Source: Cyclobacteriaceae bacterium
GTDB taxonomy: Bacteria > Bacteroidota > Bacteroidia > Cytophagales > Cyclobacteriaceae
NCBI GenBank assembly: GCA_016787645.1
Contig: JAEUUF010000013.1
Span: 1-64,000, forward strand
DNA: 64,000 bases
Direction of reading: 5' to 3'
The translations under genes were made by a program, and so were the position numbers. The notes beneath the pieces were generated by a model. That model was given only the letters and a program-made list of their open reading frames with translations. It did not search any database and had not been told where the DNA came from. Within the stretch, counting starts at the first letter, position 1. Each line of letters starts with the position of its first letter. This document shows positions 36,360 through 44,914 of this stretch, in pieces.

Positions 36360-37745
36360 TCAGAGGGAGTAGTTCGTCAACTGATCATTTAGCTGCTCCA
36401 CCACTCGATCGAGATGTTCTTCCGTTGTATGGAAACTGGTCACGCACGCCCTAAGGACTTTTCCATGACGAGGAAGGGGTACTGTAGAAAGCCAGAATTC
36501 ACCTCCCAATTCTAGTCTGTTTCGCAAGTCGTCGGCAGAAATGAGTCCTGACAACACCTGCGGATGGGTAAAATTGAGCACACCTACCGGGCTGTCATTT
36601 ACAATCTTCCAGCCGCTTGCAGTTAATCGGTCTCTTAAATGTCCTGTCAATTTGCATTGGTATTCCATCTGGGCGATCAGGGCTTCCTCTCCCTTTTCTG
36701 CCAGTGTCATGAAGAGCTTTAGTCCAATGCAACGTCTGCTCCACTGGAGAGTTGTAGCATAGGGTTCGGTTTGTGCCTGGGAGGGCATGTAAACGGCCGG
36801 GATACCGAACGCCACTTGCACAGCCTCCGGATGTCGTGTAAAAAACATCCCTGCACCCATGGCGACCGAGAACCACTTGTGCGCATCGATGGTAACCGAA
36901 TCCGACAACTCAATGCCACTGAGGTGGTGACGGAGGGCTTTGGACAAGACTGCAGCACCTGCCCATGCCGCATCCACATGAAACCACATATTGTATTTTT
37001 TCGCCAGCGCTGCCAACTCAGGTAAGGAATCGATGGCGCCACTTGCCGTTGTTCCTGCCGTCCCGATAATCACTGCCGGCCTGAAGCCTGCGCTAATGTC
37101 GCTCTCTATCTGTGACTCCAGCGTGGCAAGGTTTATCCGCCATGTGTCATCCGTTTCAATCTTGCGCAGAGATTTCAGTCCAAGCCCGATATTCTTGACA
37201 ATCTTATCGAACGAATTGTGTCCCGCAACTGACATATAGACCATCGGCCGCCTTTCCAGAGAGCACACTCCTTCATTCACATACGCAGGGACTTGCTTGG
37301 CCAACGCCACCAACAGCGCGGTATGATTGGCTTCCGATCCTCCAGAGGTAAAATTGCTGAAGGTCTCCGGCTCTGGATATCCGATTTTTCCGGAAATGTA
37401 TTTCAGCACATGACTTTCTATCTCATTGGCTGCCGGGGCGTGCGACCACACGGCCAGCTGAGGATTGTACAGGGCCACCAACGCATCTGCTACAACGGAA
37501 GCTTCTGTGGTTGCCGGGATGAATAATCCCAAATACCCGGGATGTGACACGTGCAAACTCCATTTCGAAAAGAGGTCACTTACTTCCTGGGTAAGCAAGT
37601 CGAGGGGAAGAGGCTTCCCAAAATCATACTTCTTCAACGATTCCCTGATGACCTCAGGAGCGACCTGATTAGAAATAGATGCTGACGAAAGTCCGCCCGG
37701 GTACGCCCTTACAATCTCTTCAAGTACGTTCCACGTAGTCTTCAT
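36360..37745 (-). CDS. PLP-dependent decarboxylase (group II, aromatic amino acid decarboxylase-like)
   Basis: 461 residues. The fold-type I decarboxylase pattern is clear: HVSHPGYLGLFIPATTEASV, FTSGGSEANHTALLVAL, GTAGTTASGAIDSL, FHVDAAWAGAAVL and SVTIDAHKWFSV, where the Lys holds PLP. Group II members decarboxylate tryptophan, tyrosine, DOPA, glutamate or diaminobutyrate; I cannot pick one. Its start overlaps the stop of the hydrolase gene by 4 bp, so the two are translationally coupled. Confidence 0.9.
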   Translation of the reverse strand: MKTTWNVLEEIVRAYPGGLSSASISNQVAPEVIRESLKKYDFGKPLPLDLLTQEVSDLFSKWSLHVSHPGYLGLFIPATTEASVVADALVALYNPQLAVWSHAPAANEIESHVLKYISGKIGYPEPETFSNFTSGGSEANHTALLVALAKQVPAYVNEGVCSLERRPMVYMSVAGHNSFDKIVKNIGLGLKSLRKIETDDTWRINLATLESQIESDISAGFRPAVIIGTAGTTASGAIDSLPELAALAKKYNMWFHVDAAWAGAAVLSKALRHHLSGIELSDSVTIDAHKWFSVAMGAGMFFTRHPEAVQVAFGIPAVYMPSQAQTEPYATTLQWSRRCIGLKLFMTLAEKGEEALIAQMEYQCKLTGHLRDRLTASGWKIVNDSPVGVLNFTHPQVLSGLISADDLRNRLELGGEFWLSTVPLPRHGKVLRACVTSFHTTEEHLDRVVEQLNDQLTNYSL

Positions 37746-38623
37746 TCCATCCTGTTTGGTGTTTTAATCCTTTCTGCTATTCTTCCGAATTGGTTGCACA
37801 ACACAGATAAGTGCGCCTCCCCTTTGAACGTGATGAGCTTCGCATTTGGAATTTGGCCAACATGGACTCGTACCAGCTCCACTGGAAGGTTTTTGTCCTG
37901 TTCACCATGAAAGAAAGTTATTGGAAACGTGATATCGCTAAAGCTGAAGCCAAACGCGGCAACGAACAATCTTAAATCCCACGTAACCCCTCTCATGCTC
38001 CGCAGCGATTCATTTACTGCCTGCTCCAGAACTTCCAGACGGTTGCTATCCATGATTGCTTGATAATCCGGCAGAGGCATCATCCGCTGTGGGCGCTTCG
38101 GTCTTTTCTCTCTTGGTTCGGTTGCCGGGCTTCTCATGGCATTTAGCAGGATCGGTAAAAGAAAAGGAAACTTTTCCGTCACGATCCAAAAAAGGTTGAA
38201 TGGAAATTGCAGGTAACGCCTGGTTTGAGGGAGGTTCATCTGCCAACCACCAGATACCACGACAGCGGATAGTAATCGCTCCGGTATCCGAGTCGCACAG
38301 GCGGTTACATAAGGTCCTCCCCCCGAGTTACCCAGCAAAGAGAAGTTTTCCAGCTTCAAATGGTCCGCCAAGGAAATAACGTCAGACGGCCAATCCATGA
38401 ATTTCCGGCTGACCTGAAAATCAGAGTGCCCTATGCCTGGTCGGTTTGGTGCGATGATCCGGAGACCATGCCTGCAAAATGCTTCTTCGCCAACCAGCAA
38501 AGGTTCCAGGCAGGAAGAAGGAGCTCCATGGAAATAAAATACTGGCATTCCATCGCCCTTCCCGAATTCCATATAGCTCAGCCGGCGGCCACCCGCGAGT
38601 GTGATGTATTTCATGTGCGTCAT
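37742..38623 (-). CDS. Alpha/beta hydrolase
   Basis: 293 residues from the ATG at 38623; a TTG at 38635 and an ATG at 38614 are in frame. The oxyanion strand FYFHGAPSS, the nucleophile elbow GNSGGGP, an Asp in FFHGEQDKNLPVE and a His in KGEAHLSVL give a full catalytic triad. Substrate unknown. Coupled with the decarboxylase, which suggests they act on related molecules. Confidence 0.85.
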   Translation of the reverse strand: MTHMKYITLAGGRRLSYMEFGKGDGMPVFYFHGAPSSCLEPLLVGEEAFCRHGLRIIAPNRPGIGHSDFQVSRKFMDWPSDVISLADHLKLENFSLLGNSGGGPYVTACATRIPERLLSAVVVSGGWQMNLPQTRRYLQFPFNLFWIVTEKFPFLLPILLNAMRSPATEPREKRPKRPQRMMPLPDYQAIMDSNRLEVLEQAVNESLRSMRGVTWDLRLFVAAFGFSFSDITFPITFFHGEQDKNLPVELVRVHVGQIPNAKLITFKGEAHLSVLCNQFGRIAERIKTPNRME

Positions 38624-38649
38624 CGCGAAAGACAACTCTTCTTCACAGC

Positions 38650-38826
38650 TCAGGACTTTTCACCGGTAGAACTCTTTTTCAGGTTGTCAGCCAGGAGGAA
38701 TACAATTCCAATGGCTGCCCAAAAGGCAGACTTCATCCAGTTAGCCGATTGAAAAGCTTCAAGTGCCGCGACGCCAAAGAAGAGCAGGAATACTGCAACG
38801 TTTGAGCTCAGTCTCACTCTTTTCAT
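38650..38826 (-). CDS. Small membrane protein, 58 residues
   Basis: An ATG at 38826 opens a short frame (MKRVRLSSNVAVFLLFFGVAA... ending KSSTGEKS) with two hydrophobic stretches, about 10-23 and 34-46, and a basic start. It fills the gap between the alpha/beta hydrolase and the permease gene on the same strand, 24 bp before the earliest ATG considered for the hydrolase. No family recognised. Codon use looks like that of its neighbours. Confidence 0.55.
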   Translation of the reverse strand: MKRVRLSSNVAVFLLFFGVAALEAFQSANWMKSAFWAAIGIVFLLADNLKKSSTGEKS

Positions 38827-38855
38827 GTCCTTACCTCAAGGCTATCATTCTTCGC

Positions 38856-41270
38856 TTACTCGTGCCTCAGCCATTTTATGGGATTCGATGCGGCCACCCT
38901 GATGGTTTGTGACCAAACGGTAACCAGGCCCAATCCGGTAATGATCGCGACGGAGAAAATGATCAGCACGGGAGTGATTTGAATACGGTATGGGTATTCT
39001 TCCAAGAACATGTTCCCCAGCAGGATGCTCGCGGGAACGCCAATCACGACGGCAATCCCAATCAACACGAGGTAAGTCTTGCTCAGCAACATCACCATGC
39101 CCGTGACGGTGGCACCCATGACTTTTCGTATGCCTACTTCTTTGGCCCTGATTTGCGAGGCATACATCGCCATGCCTATCATACCAAGGCAAGCAAGCGA
39201 AACCACAAGAAATGCGACATAACCCACGATCATCGGCATGTCGCTTAGACCGGTCTGGCGGTACGCGTCATCTATTTCCTGCTCCATCATGGAAAGCTCA
39301 ATTGGATGTGCGGGGTCATTCTTCTTCCATAGGGCTTTAATCGATGCAATTGTCGACTCACGCTGTGAAGCATGAATCCTGACGCCCAGGTAATTCAGTC
39401 TACGGGGGTTCTTTCGCAAAGCGAGGGGTCCAATCTTATTGCTTAACGGGCGGAAGTGAAAATCCCTTACCACACCCACTACTTGCAGCGCGATGGTGTC
39501 GTCGGCATACACTGTCTGTCCAAGTGCATCCATCGGACCCTTGAAACCAAATTGGGCCAGGGCTGATTCATTGAGAATCACGTTCCTTTCTTTGGATCCC
39601 TGATCACCCGCATCAAAGTTCCTACCGGCCACAAATACCATCTCCAGGTTCTCCACGTAGTTCTCCTCCAGCACAAAATCACTCATCACAAAAGGTTTGT
39701 CGCTTCGGCTCCGCTTATATTGACTTGAACCGTCCTCCCATGTACCCAGCTTATGCGACACGCCACCAACCCGTTCCACTCCCGGCAAGTTTCCTATTTC
39801 ACTTGCCAATTTCTCAAACCGCTCCCCTTGTAAGCTGATCAAAAGGTTATCCTTCTGCGCAATGCCATAATCGGCCGTAAGCATGAAATCAACCTGACGG
39901 TAAACCACCAGCACCAGGATCACGAAGACGACCGACAAGGTGAATTGTATAAGCATCAATGCTTTTCTGAACGTCAGTCGCGCATAGTATTTTACTTGTT
40001 GCAGATCTTTTAAGACCGTTGATGGCTTGAAGGCCGACAGGTAAGTAGCTGGCAGAACACCAGCCATAATGCCAACACCAATCGCAAACACGATAAAGAG
40101 AGCATATAACGTTACATCCTCATTCATATCCAGGCGAAAGTCCTGGCTGAAGGATAATCCCGCAAATCCTAGCTTGAGTAATTGAAGCATGAGGTAGGAC
40201 AAGGTCACAGCAACCAGGGCAAATACCACTGCTTCACCAACAAACTGTACAAACACCTGCAGGCGACTCGCACCCACCACTTTCCGCACACCAATCTCCC
40301 GGGCACGCGATAACGATTTGGCAATGGTAAGGTTACTGAAATTGAACAGCGACATCAGCAAGACCACACCGGCCAAGACGCTGAGGAACATCAAAAACGA
40401 TGCAGGCATTCCTTTCCCCATTTGATCAGCCAATTCCGGACCCGGCGTAATCGCCGCCAATGGCTGGAGCGAAAAGGCAGCATACCGTATATCTCGTCCA
40501 TCGGATTTGAGACCAACGCCATGTTTCTTGTTTATTTCTGTGAGCGACTCTTCCGCTTGACTCGCGCTGATACCGGGTCTCAGTTTTACATACACATAGT
40601 TATTATAGTAACTACTCCAATTCTCAAGCGTTTTGCCCACAGCCCCACTGAGCTCGAGGCCAGGCAGTGTCGAAAAGGAACATAGGACCTCAAATTCAAA
40701 GTGCGTCTTCCCAGGAAATTCCTTCAGGACACCTGTAATTGTAAAATCACCCAGTCCCTTTATTGAAATCATCTGCCCGACAGGCTGTGCGGAACCAAAA
40801 AGCTTCAGGGCCATTGGTGCAGACAAGACCAGGCTATTGGGCAGCAGGAGCGCAGAAGCAGGATCACCTTCTGCCAATGGAAAATTAAAGACCTTCAGAA
40901 AGGATGGATCCACCAGCAATCCCTGCAACGGTAAACTCCGACTGCCATACGTTGCCTCTCCGTATAACTGTCTGCTTACCCGGACCACTGCTTCGGTAAA
41001 CGAATACTCCTCCTCAAGGACCCGTCCAATAGACAAGGGACTTGAAGCAAAATCGACCATTCCCCAATCGGGATGAACCACTCTGGAGTTCACCCGGTAA
41101 ACGCGGTCACTTTCAGGGTGGAAATTGTCGAATGTAAACTGATCCTTGATAATCAGCAAGATTAGCATGCCCAATGACATGCTGACCGAAAGGCCAAGAA
41201 GGTTAATAAAGGAGAAACTCTTGTGGCGCAGAAGGTTTCTTAATGATGTGATCAGGATGTTTTTGAGCAT
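38856..41270 (-). CDS. ABC transporter permease of MacB/FtsX type without a cognate ATPase gene
   Basis: 804 residues. N-terminal helix, a periplasmic MacB-like domain (about 50-240), an FtsX domain with three helices (about 280-400), a second periplasmic domain (about 430-640) and a second FtsX domain at the C-terminus. VRKVVGASRLQVFVQFVGEA and IRKVMGATVTGMVMLLSKTY are the coupling-helix patterns of the two halves. Duplicated orphan permeases of this kind (ADOP-like) are frequent in Bacteroidota. They are assumed to work with an ATPase encoded elsewhere. No ATP-binding protein is encoded nearby. Confidence 0.88.
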   Translation of the reverse strand: MLKNILITSLRNLLRHKSFSFINLLGLSVSMSLGMLILLIIKDQFTFDNFHPESDRVYRVNSRVVHPDWGMVDFASSPLSIGRVLEEEYSFTEAVVRVSRQLYGEATYGSRSLPLQGLLVDPSFLKVFNFPLAEGDPASALLLPNSLVLSAPMALKLFGSAQPVGQMISIKGLGDFTITGVLKEFPGKTHFEFEVLCSFSTLPGLELSGAVGKTLENWSSYYNNYVYVKLRPGISASQAEESLTEINKKHGVGLKSDGRDIRYAAFSLQPLAAITPGPELADQMGKGMPASFLMFLSVLAGVVLLMSLFNFSNLTIAKSLSRAREIGVRKVVGASRLQVFVQFVGEAVVFALVAVTLSYLMLQLLKLGFAGLSFSQDFRLDMNEDVTLYALFIVFAIGVGIMAGVLPATYLSAFKPSTVLKDLQQVKYYARLTFRKALMLIQFTLSVVFVILVLVVYRQVDFMLTADYGIAQKDNLLISLQGERFEKLASEIGNLPGVERVGGVSHKLGTWEDGSSQYKRSRSDKPFVMSDFVLEENYVENLEMVFVAGRNFDAGDQGSKERNVILNESALAQFGFKGPMDALGQTVYADDTIALQVVGVVRDFHFRPLSNKIGPLALRKNPRRLNYLGVRIHASQRESTIASIKALWKKNDPAHPIELSMMEQEIDDAYRQTGLSDMPMIVGYVAFLVVSLACLGMIGMAMYASQIRAKEVGIRKVMGATVTGMVMLLSKTYLVLIGIAVVIGVPASILLGNMFLEEYPYRIQITPVLIIFSVAIITGLGLVTVWSQTIRVAASNPIKWLRHE

Positions 41271-41321
41271 AGGGTAATTTTAGCGTCCGTTAAACTTCTT
41301 CGTCTCTTCTCGTAATTCGCC

Positions 41322-41951
41322 TCATGCATTCCACGGTGAAAGAAATTCATAGCATGAAGCCAGAAAAAACAAGGGAATAGCAAGAAGGTAGATCAATGCC
41401 AAATCACGCAGGCTCTCCTTCTGAAATCGGTATTTTCCAATCGACCAACTGTTTATCTTGTTATGCACATAGAAATCGATTCCGCATTTGACCCCAGCAC
41501 CGATAACGAGTGAATACGGAATAAACTGAAGCAGAAGCACCAGGAGGTAATAACAGGCCGATTGAAACAACCGAAGTCTGCTCTTGTGATCTGCATCGAC
41601 TGAAACGATTCCTCCCATCCAACCCTGGATGGAGACGGATACCAGGGGAATCACCACACCGAATCCCATCAGCGTTTGTGGAATGGCTCCAAAAACTAAA
41701 TTTTCACCAAAATCAATCACTGCGGCCGTAAACCTGTTGCCGAGCCCATAATGAATGGATGCCTTGTCTGTCGCCAGGGCATGCTGCACCATATTGTCTC
41801 TGTAGGAAAGTGCGTATTGATTTCCCTGATGAACCATAATCATCCCTACCAAACCAGAGAGCCAATAGATAACAAACACAGAAAGAACAAAGACTTTGCA
41901 TCTTCGCAATGCCTCCTGAATCATGCCAACTAAGTTTTTGATCCTGATCAC
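41322..41951 (-). CDS. SpoIIM-like integral membrane protein
   Basis: 209 residues with about five hydrophobic helices. The closing sequence ACYEFLSPW and GFGVVIPLVSVSIQGWMGG resemble the stage II sporulation protein M (DUF95) family, which in non-sporulating bacteria has no fixed role. The start is GTG; an internal ATG at 41924 is possible. It is in the middle of a minus-strand membrane-protein cluster. Confidence 0.65.
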   Translation of the reverse strand: MIRIKNLVGMIQEALRRCKVFVLSVFVIYWLSGLVGMIMVHQGNQYALSYRDNMVQHALATDKASIHYGLGNRFTAAVIDFGENLVFGAIPQTLMGFGVVIPLVSVSIQGWMGGIVSVDADHKSRLRLFQSACYYLLVLLLQFIPYSLVIGAGVKCGIDFYVHNKINSWSIGKYRFQKESLRDLALIYLLAIPLFFLASCYEFLSPWNA

Positions 41952-41993
41952 TGGCTAATTCACAAACTGTTGTTCATTCCACACTTACAAGCA

Positions 41994-42725
41994 TTAGGAT
42001 ACCTGGACCTTGGGTACTATCGGGTTCACCGGAATGCCCTTTACCAACAGCCACAAGGCCATCGACATTTCACCAACGAAAGCCGGTAACAGGACATAAG
42101 GGAAAAGCTGGGACGCCAGCGGTGGGAAAAGAAACCAGGAAAGGCTGTTGAGCAAATATCCGGCGCCGGCAAGTGCATAGAGTATACCCAAAGCCCGTGG
42201 CAGAAAACCACACTTGAAAACCAGCCAGCCAATCAAGGGAAAATAGAAAGCAAACAGAAAAAGACTGATGTTATACCCTTGCGACTGAAGGTTGAGGTAA
42301 AAAAGGGATTGCGTTTGCAGTTGTTCAAGGGTAAATGCTTTCAGGTAACTGTTGTTGTGCAGAAGCAGAAGTGGTGCTTGCTGATGGAGCAGGTTGACTG
42401 CCATTACTGCGCCCGCGGTTATTGAGAATATCAAAGCGAGCAGGGCCACATGCCTGTTCACCGGCTTGAAAAGCTGGTAAAAAATAAGGGAAAGAAATGT
42501 GCCGCAAACCAGGCAGAGAAGATCGGCGACAAAACCAACCCGATACAGTTGCTCGGAGGCAAGGATGTTCTTCGCCGTTTCCACGGCGTTCCCATACACG
42601 GTTAAGCCTCCCCTGACAAAGGCTTCAGCGAAACCTCCGGAAATAATCATGATCAGGTAAAGTACGCCGGCGACTTTAGCCCATTGGTTAGTTGAATCCA
42701 TTTCTTTTAGGGTCATGTCCTTCAT
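41994..42725 (-). CDS. DUF4386 membrane protein (copy 1)
   Basis: 243 residues with six or so transmembrane helices. Family marks: AKVAGVLYLIMIISGGFAE near the start, TAKNILASEQLYRVGFVADLL and KCGFLPRALGILYALAGAGYL. DUF4386 proteins are common in Bacteroidota and Actinobacteria and have no known function. Two paralogues are encoded within 6 kb. The start is 13 bp after the VOC gene stop. Confidence 0.88.
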   Translation of the reverse strand: MKDMTLKEMDSTNQWAKVAGVLYLIMIISGGFAEAFVRGGLTVYGNAVETAKNILASEQLYRVGFVADLLCLVCGTFLSLIFYQLFKPVNRHVALLALIFSITAGAVMAVNLLHQQAPLLLLHNNSYLKAFTLEQLQTQSLFYLNLQSQGYNISLFLFAFYFPLIGWLVFKCGFLPRALGILYALAGAGYLLNSLSWFLFPPLASQLFPYVLLPAFVGEMSMALWLLVKGIPVNPIVPKVQVS

Positions 42726-42738
42726 CTAGTTCTACTTA

Positions 42739-43173
42739 CTAATTGTCTGTGGGTTCCCATAATTCAATCTTGTTGCCTTCGTTGTCCATGAGGTGAACAA
42801 ATTTTCCGTAGTCATACTCCGCTATGTTGTCCAGCACGTTTACACCATTCGCGCGAAGCCTTTCTACCAGTAATTCAATATGCTGCACACGGTAGTTGAT
42901 CATGAACTCCTTCTTGGAGGGTAAGAAATACTCATCACCTTTCCTGAACGGGGTCCACTGAAGTGAATTGACCTGATCTGGCCGGGCAAGATCCCTGGAC
43001 TCAAAGCCCGAAGAGCCCCATTCATTCATCTGGAATCCCAAATTCTGGGCATACCAATTCCTCGTTTCCGCCGGATCATCGGAGAAAAAGAAAATCCCTC
43101 CAATTCCCGTCACCCTGGGTGCACCATCACCTGAAGCCGCTGATGTGTCACTTTTACCCTCTTCGTCTTTCAT
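42739..43173 (-). CDS. VOC (glyoxalase-like) family protein
   Basis: 144 residues. The first 20 or so are polar and disordered. The rest is a single vicinal-oxygen-chelate domain with GIGGIFFFSDDPAETRNWYAQNLGF and the closing FVHLMDNEGNKIELWEP. It may be a dimeric enzyme or a binding protein; ligand unknown. Located between two DUF4386 genes. Confidence 0.85.
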   Translation of the reverse strand: MKDEEGKSDTSAASGDGAPRVTGIGGIFFFSDDPAETRNWYAQNLGFQMNEWGSSGFESRDLARPDQVNSLQWTPFRKGDEYFLPSKKEFMINYRVQHIELLVERLRANGVNVLDNIAEYDYGKFVHLMDNEGNKIELWEPTDN

Positions 43174-43253
43174 TTAGTTTGTGTTAATTATAGAATTCAA
43201 CCTTGGCGGTCATTTCAATACATGCTCCTGGCACCCATCACAAGGGCTGTTAT

Positions 43254-43964
43254 CTATGCCGCCCGTTCCTGGATTGCCACGGGCTCCTTCGCTCCAACAA
43301 TCAACAGCCACAGCATGAATACCAGTTCTCCCAGCATGGCGGGAAATGCGTACTTGAACAGGACAGCATAGTACCCCGGAAACAAAATCCCGGCAACGCT
43401 TAACACCACATAGGTCACTCCGGTGATCAGCAGCCAAATACCCAGAAAGCGCGGCAGGAAACCGGATCTAATGATGAGCATGGCCAACGGGAAGAGCCAC
43501 AGACCCCAGTACATCTCCAAGACAAGGTTTCCATAGTCACCAATCTTCAGAAACAAAAAGGCAATGTCTTGCCGCTGACTTAGTTCAAAGGATTTCAAAA
43601 TATCTCCCTTCAAGATCATTAACGTAGCCACATTGAATCCCCCCATAACAAATACAACTGGTATTTGCACAAACACCATAGCGACCAGCAACCTTGCATG
43701 ACGCAGGTGTACTTGTTCGAATAAACGATAAAGAGCCAACGCCAGGAATATCCAAAGCACGCTGCTGAACAGATCATTCATTATTCCCGTTCGAAATAAA
43801 AACTCATTGGCAAGAATCTTCTCAGCAGTGGCCGCCACATCATTCTTTACAACCGTCTTCTCCGGAAGGTACATAAGGCCATAGAGGCCTGTGAGTGTCC
43901 AAAAAAAGTAAAGGACGCCTGCAAGGCGGGAGATCTTCTTCACTGAGGCTATTTCGGTTTGCAT
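43254..43964 (-). CDS. DUF4386 membrane protein (copy 2)
   Basis: 236 residues from the ATG at 43964 (MQTEIASVKKISRLAGVLYFF); the frame is open 46 codons further but that part has no family match. It shares with the other copies AATAEKILANEFLFRTGIMNDLF and RSGFLPRFLGIWLLITGVTYV. Multi-pass inner-membrane protein, function unknown. Confidence 0.88.
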   Translation of the reverse strand: MQTEIASVKKISRLAGVLYFFWTLTGLYGLMYLPEKTVVKNDVAATAEKILANEFLFRTGIMNDLFSSVLWIFLALALYRLFEQVHLRHARLLVAMVFVQIPVVFVMGGFNVATLMILKGDILKSFELSQRQDIAFLFLKIGDYGNLVLEMYWGLWLFPLAMLIIRSGFLPRFLGIWLLITGVTYVVLSVAGILFPGYYAVLFKYAFPAMLGELVFMLWLLIVGAKEPVAIQERAA

Positions 43965-44067
43965 TGTATTGAATGAGGGTTGACTATTCGATAAACGAGG
44001 ATAGACTAACGTGCTTTTAACTCTTTGAAAGGACTCCACGGCAATTTCAAAAAGGCAACAATTCGGC

Positions 44068-44868
44068 TCACTTTGAAATTCTCTCCAAGCCTTCCTGTGC
44101 ACCTTTCAATTTATTGTCAAGCTTGAGGGCCACCTCATAGTTTTTCCTCGCCTCCGCCTTCCTTCCTTGCTTCTCATTGATTTGACCCAATCGCATATAC
44201 GCCGCCGCGAGGGAAGGTTCATCACCGCTCGGTGTGTGTGTCAAATATTTCTGAAGTGAGGCCTCGCCCTTATCCAGCTTCAGCCCGGTAATGGCTGATG
44301 ACTTACCGTACCAATAATGGTATAAGTAGTTTTCCGGTGTGTTCTTGAGCGCTTCATCCAAAAGCGCAAGCACTTCGGCCCCAACGGCCTTTGCCTTTTC
44401 TTCACCCCCACCCATAAAGGCGGGCGCCATCATGTACGAACTCACCAGTGACGCACGTGCGCTAATATTCTTTGGGTCAAGTTTCGCAGCCTTTTCCCAG
44501 GCCCTCAAGGCTTTGGGCCCAACCGACATCTGTGTGAAAAAACCAGCTTTGCTTCCAATGCCTGAATACGCGTCACCCAGCCAGGCAAAGTAATCCCCAT
44601 TGCCAGGATCGGCTTCGGTTGATTTTTCAAAATAATCAGCCGCATCATCATACTCCTTTTTGTCATAGGCGATACGTCCGAGATAATACTGAGCGGCTGC
44701 AAAGTCGGGTGAATTCTTTTGAACAGCCTGAAATACGTTTTCCGCCTCCTTGTACTTCTTGGAAGAATACAGTTCCTTTCCTTTATCAATATTGGGTTGG
44801 GCTACTGCTTGTGTGGTGAGCATCATCATCACAACCAGCAAGAAGCAGATGGTAGGGCTTTTGGTCAT
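44068..44868 (-). CDS. Exported TPR protein
   Basis: 266 residues with a signal peptide (1-23). Consecutive TPR units include GKELYSSKKYKEAENVFQAV, AAQYYLGRIAYDKKEYDDAADYFEKS and RLGQINEKQGRKAEARKNYEVAL. The family acts as a protein-protein scaffold. It lies 46 bp downstream of the large permease gene on the same strand and may work with it in the periplasm. Confidence 0.8.
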   Translation of the reverse strand: MTKSPTICFLLVVMMMLTTQAVAQPNIDKGKELYSSKKYKEAENVFQAVQKNSPDFAAAQYYLGRIAYDKKEYDDAADYFEKSTEADPGNGDYFAWLGDAYSGIGSKAGFFTQMSVGPKALRAWEKAAKLDPKNISARASLVSSYMMAPAFMGGGEEKAKAVGAEVLALLDEALKNTPENYLYHYWYGKSSAITGLKLDKGEASLQKYLTHTPSGDEPSLAAAYMRLGQINEKQGRKAEARKNYEVALKLDNKLKGAQEGLERISK

Positions 44869-44914
44869 TTCTTTGAGGTAACTATAATCCGATTTTCTAC
44901 AACACGAAGTCCAC

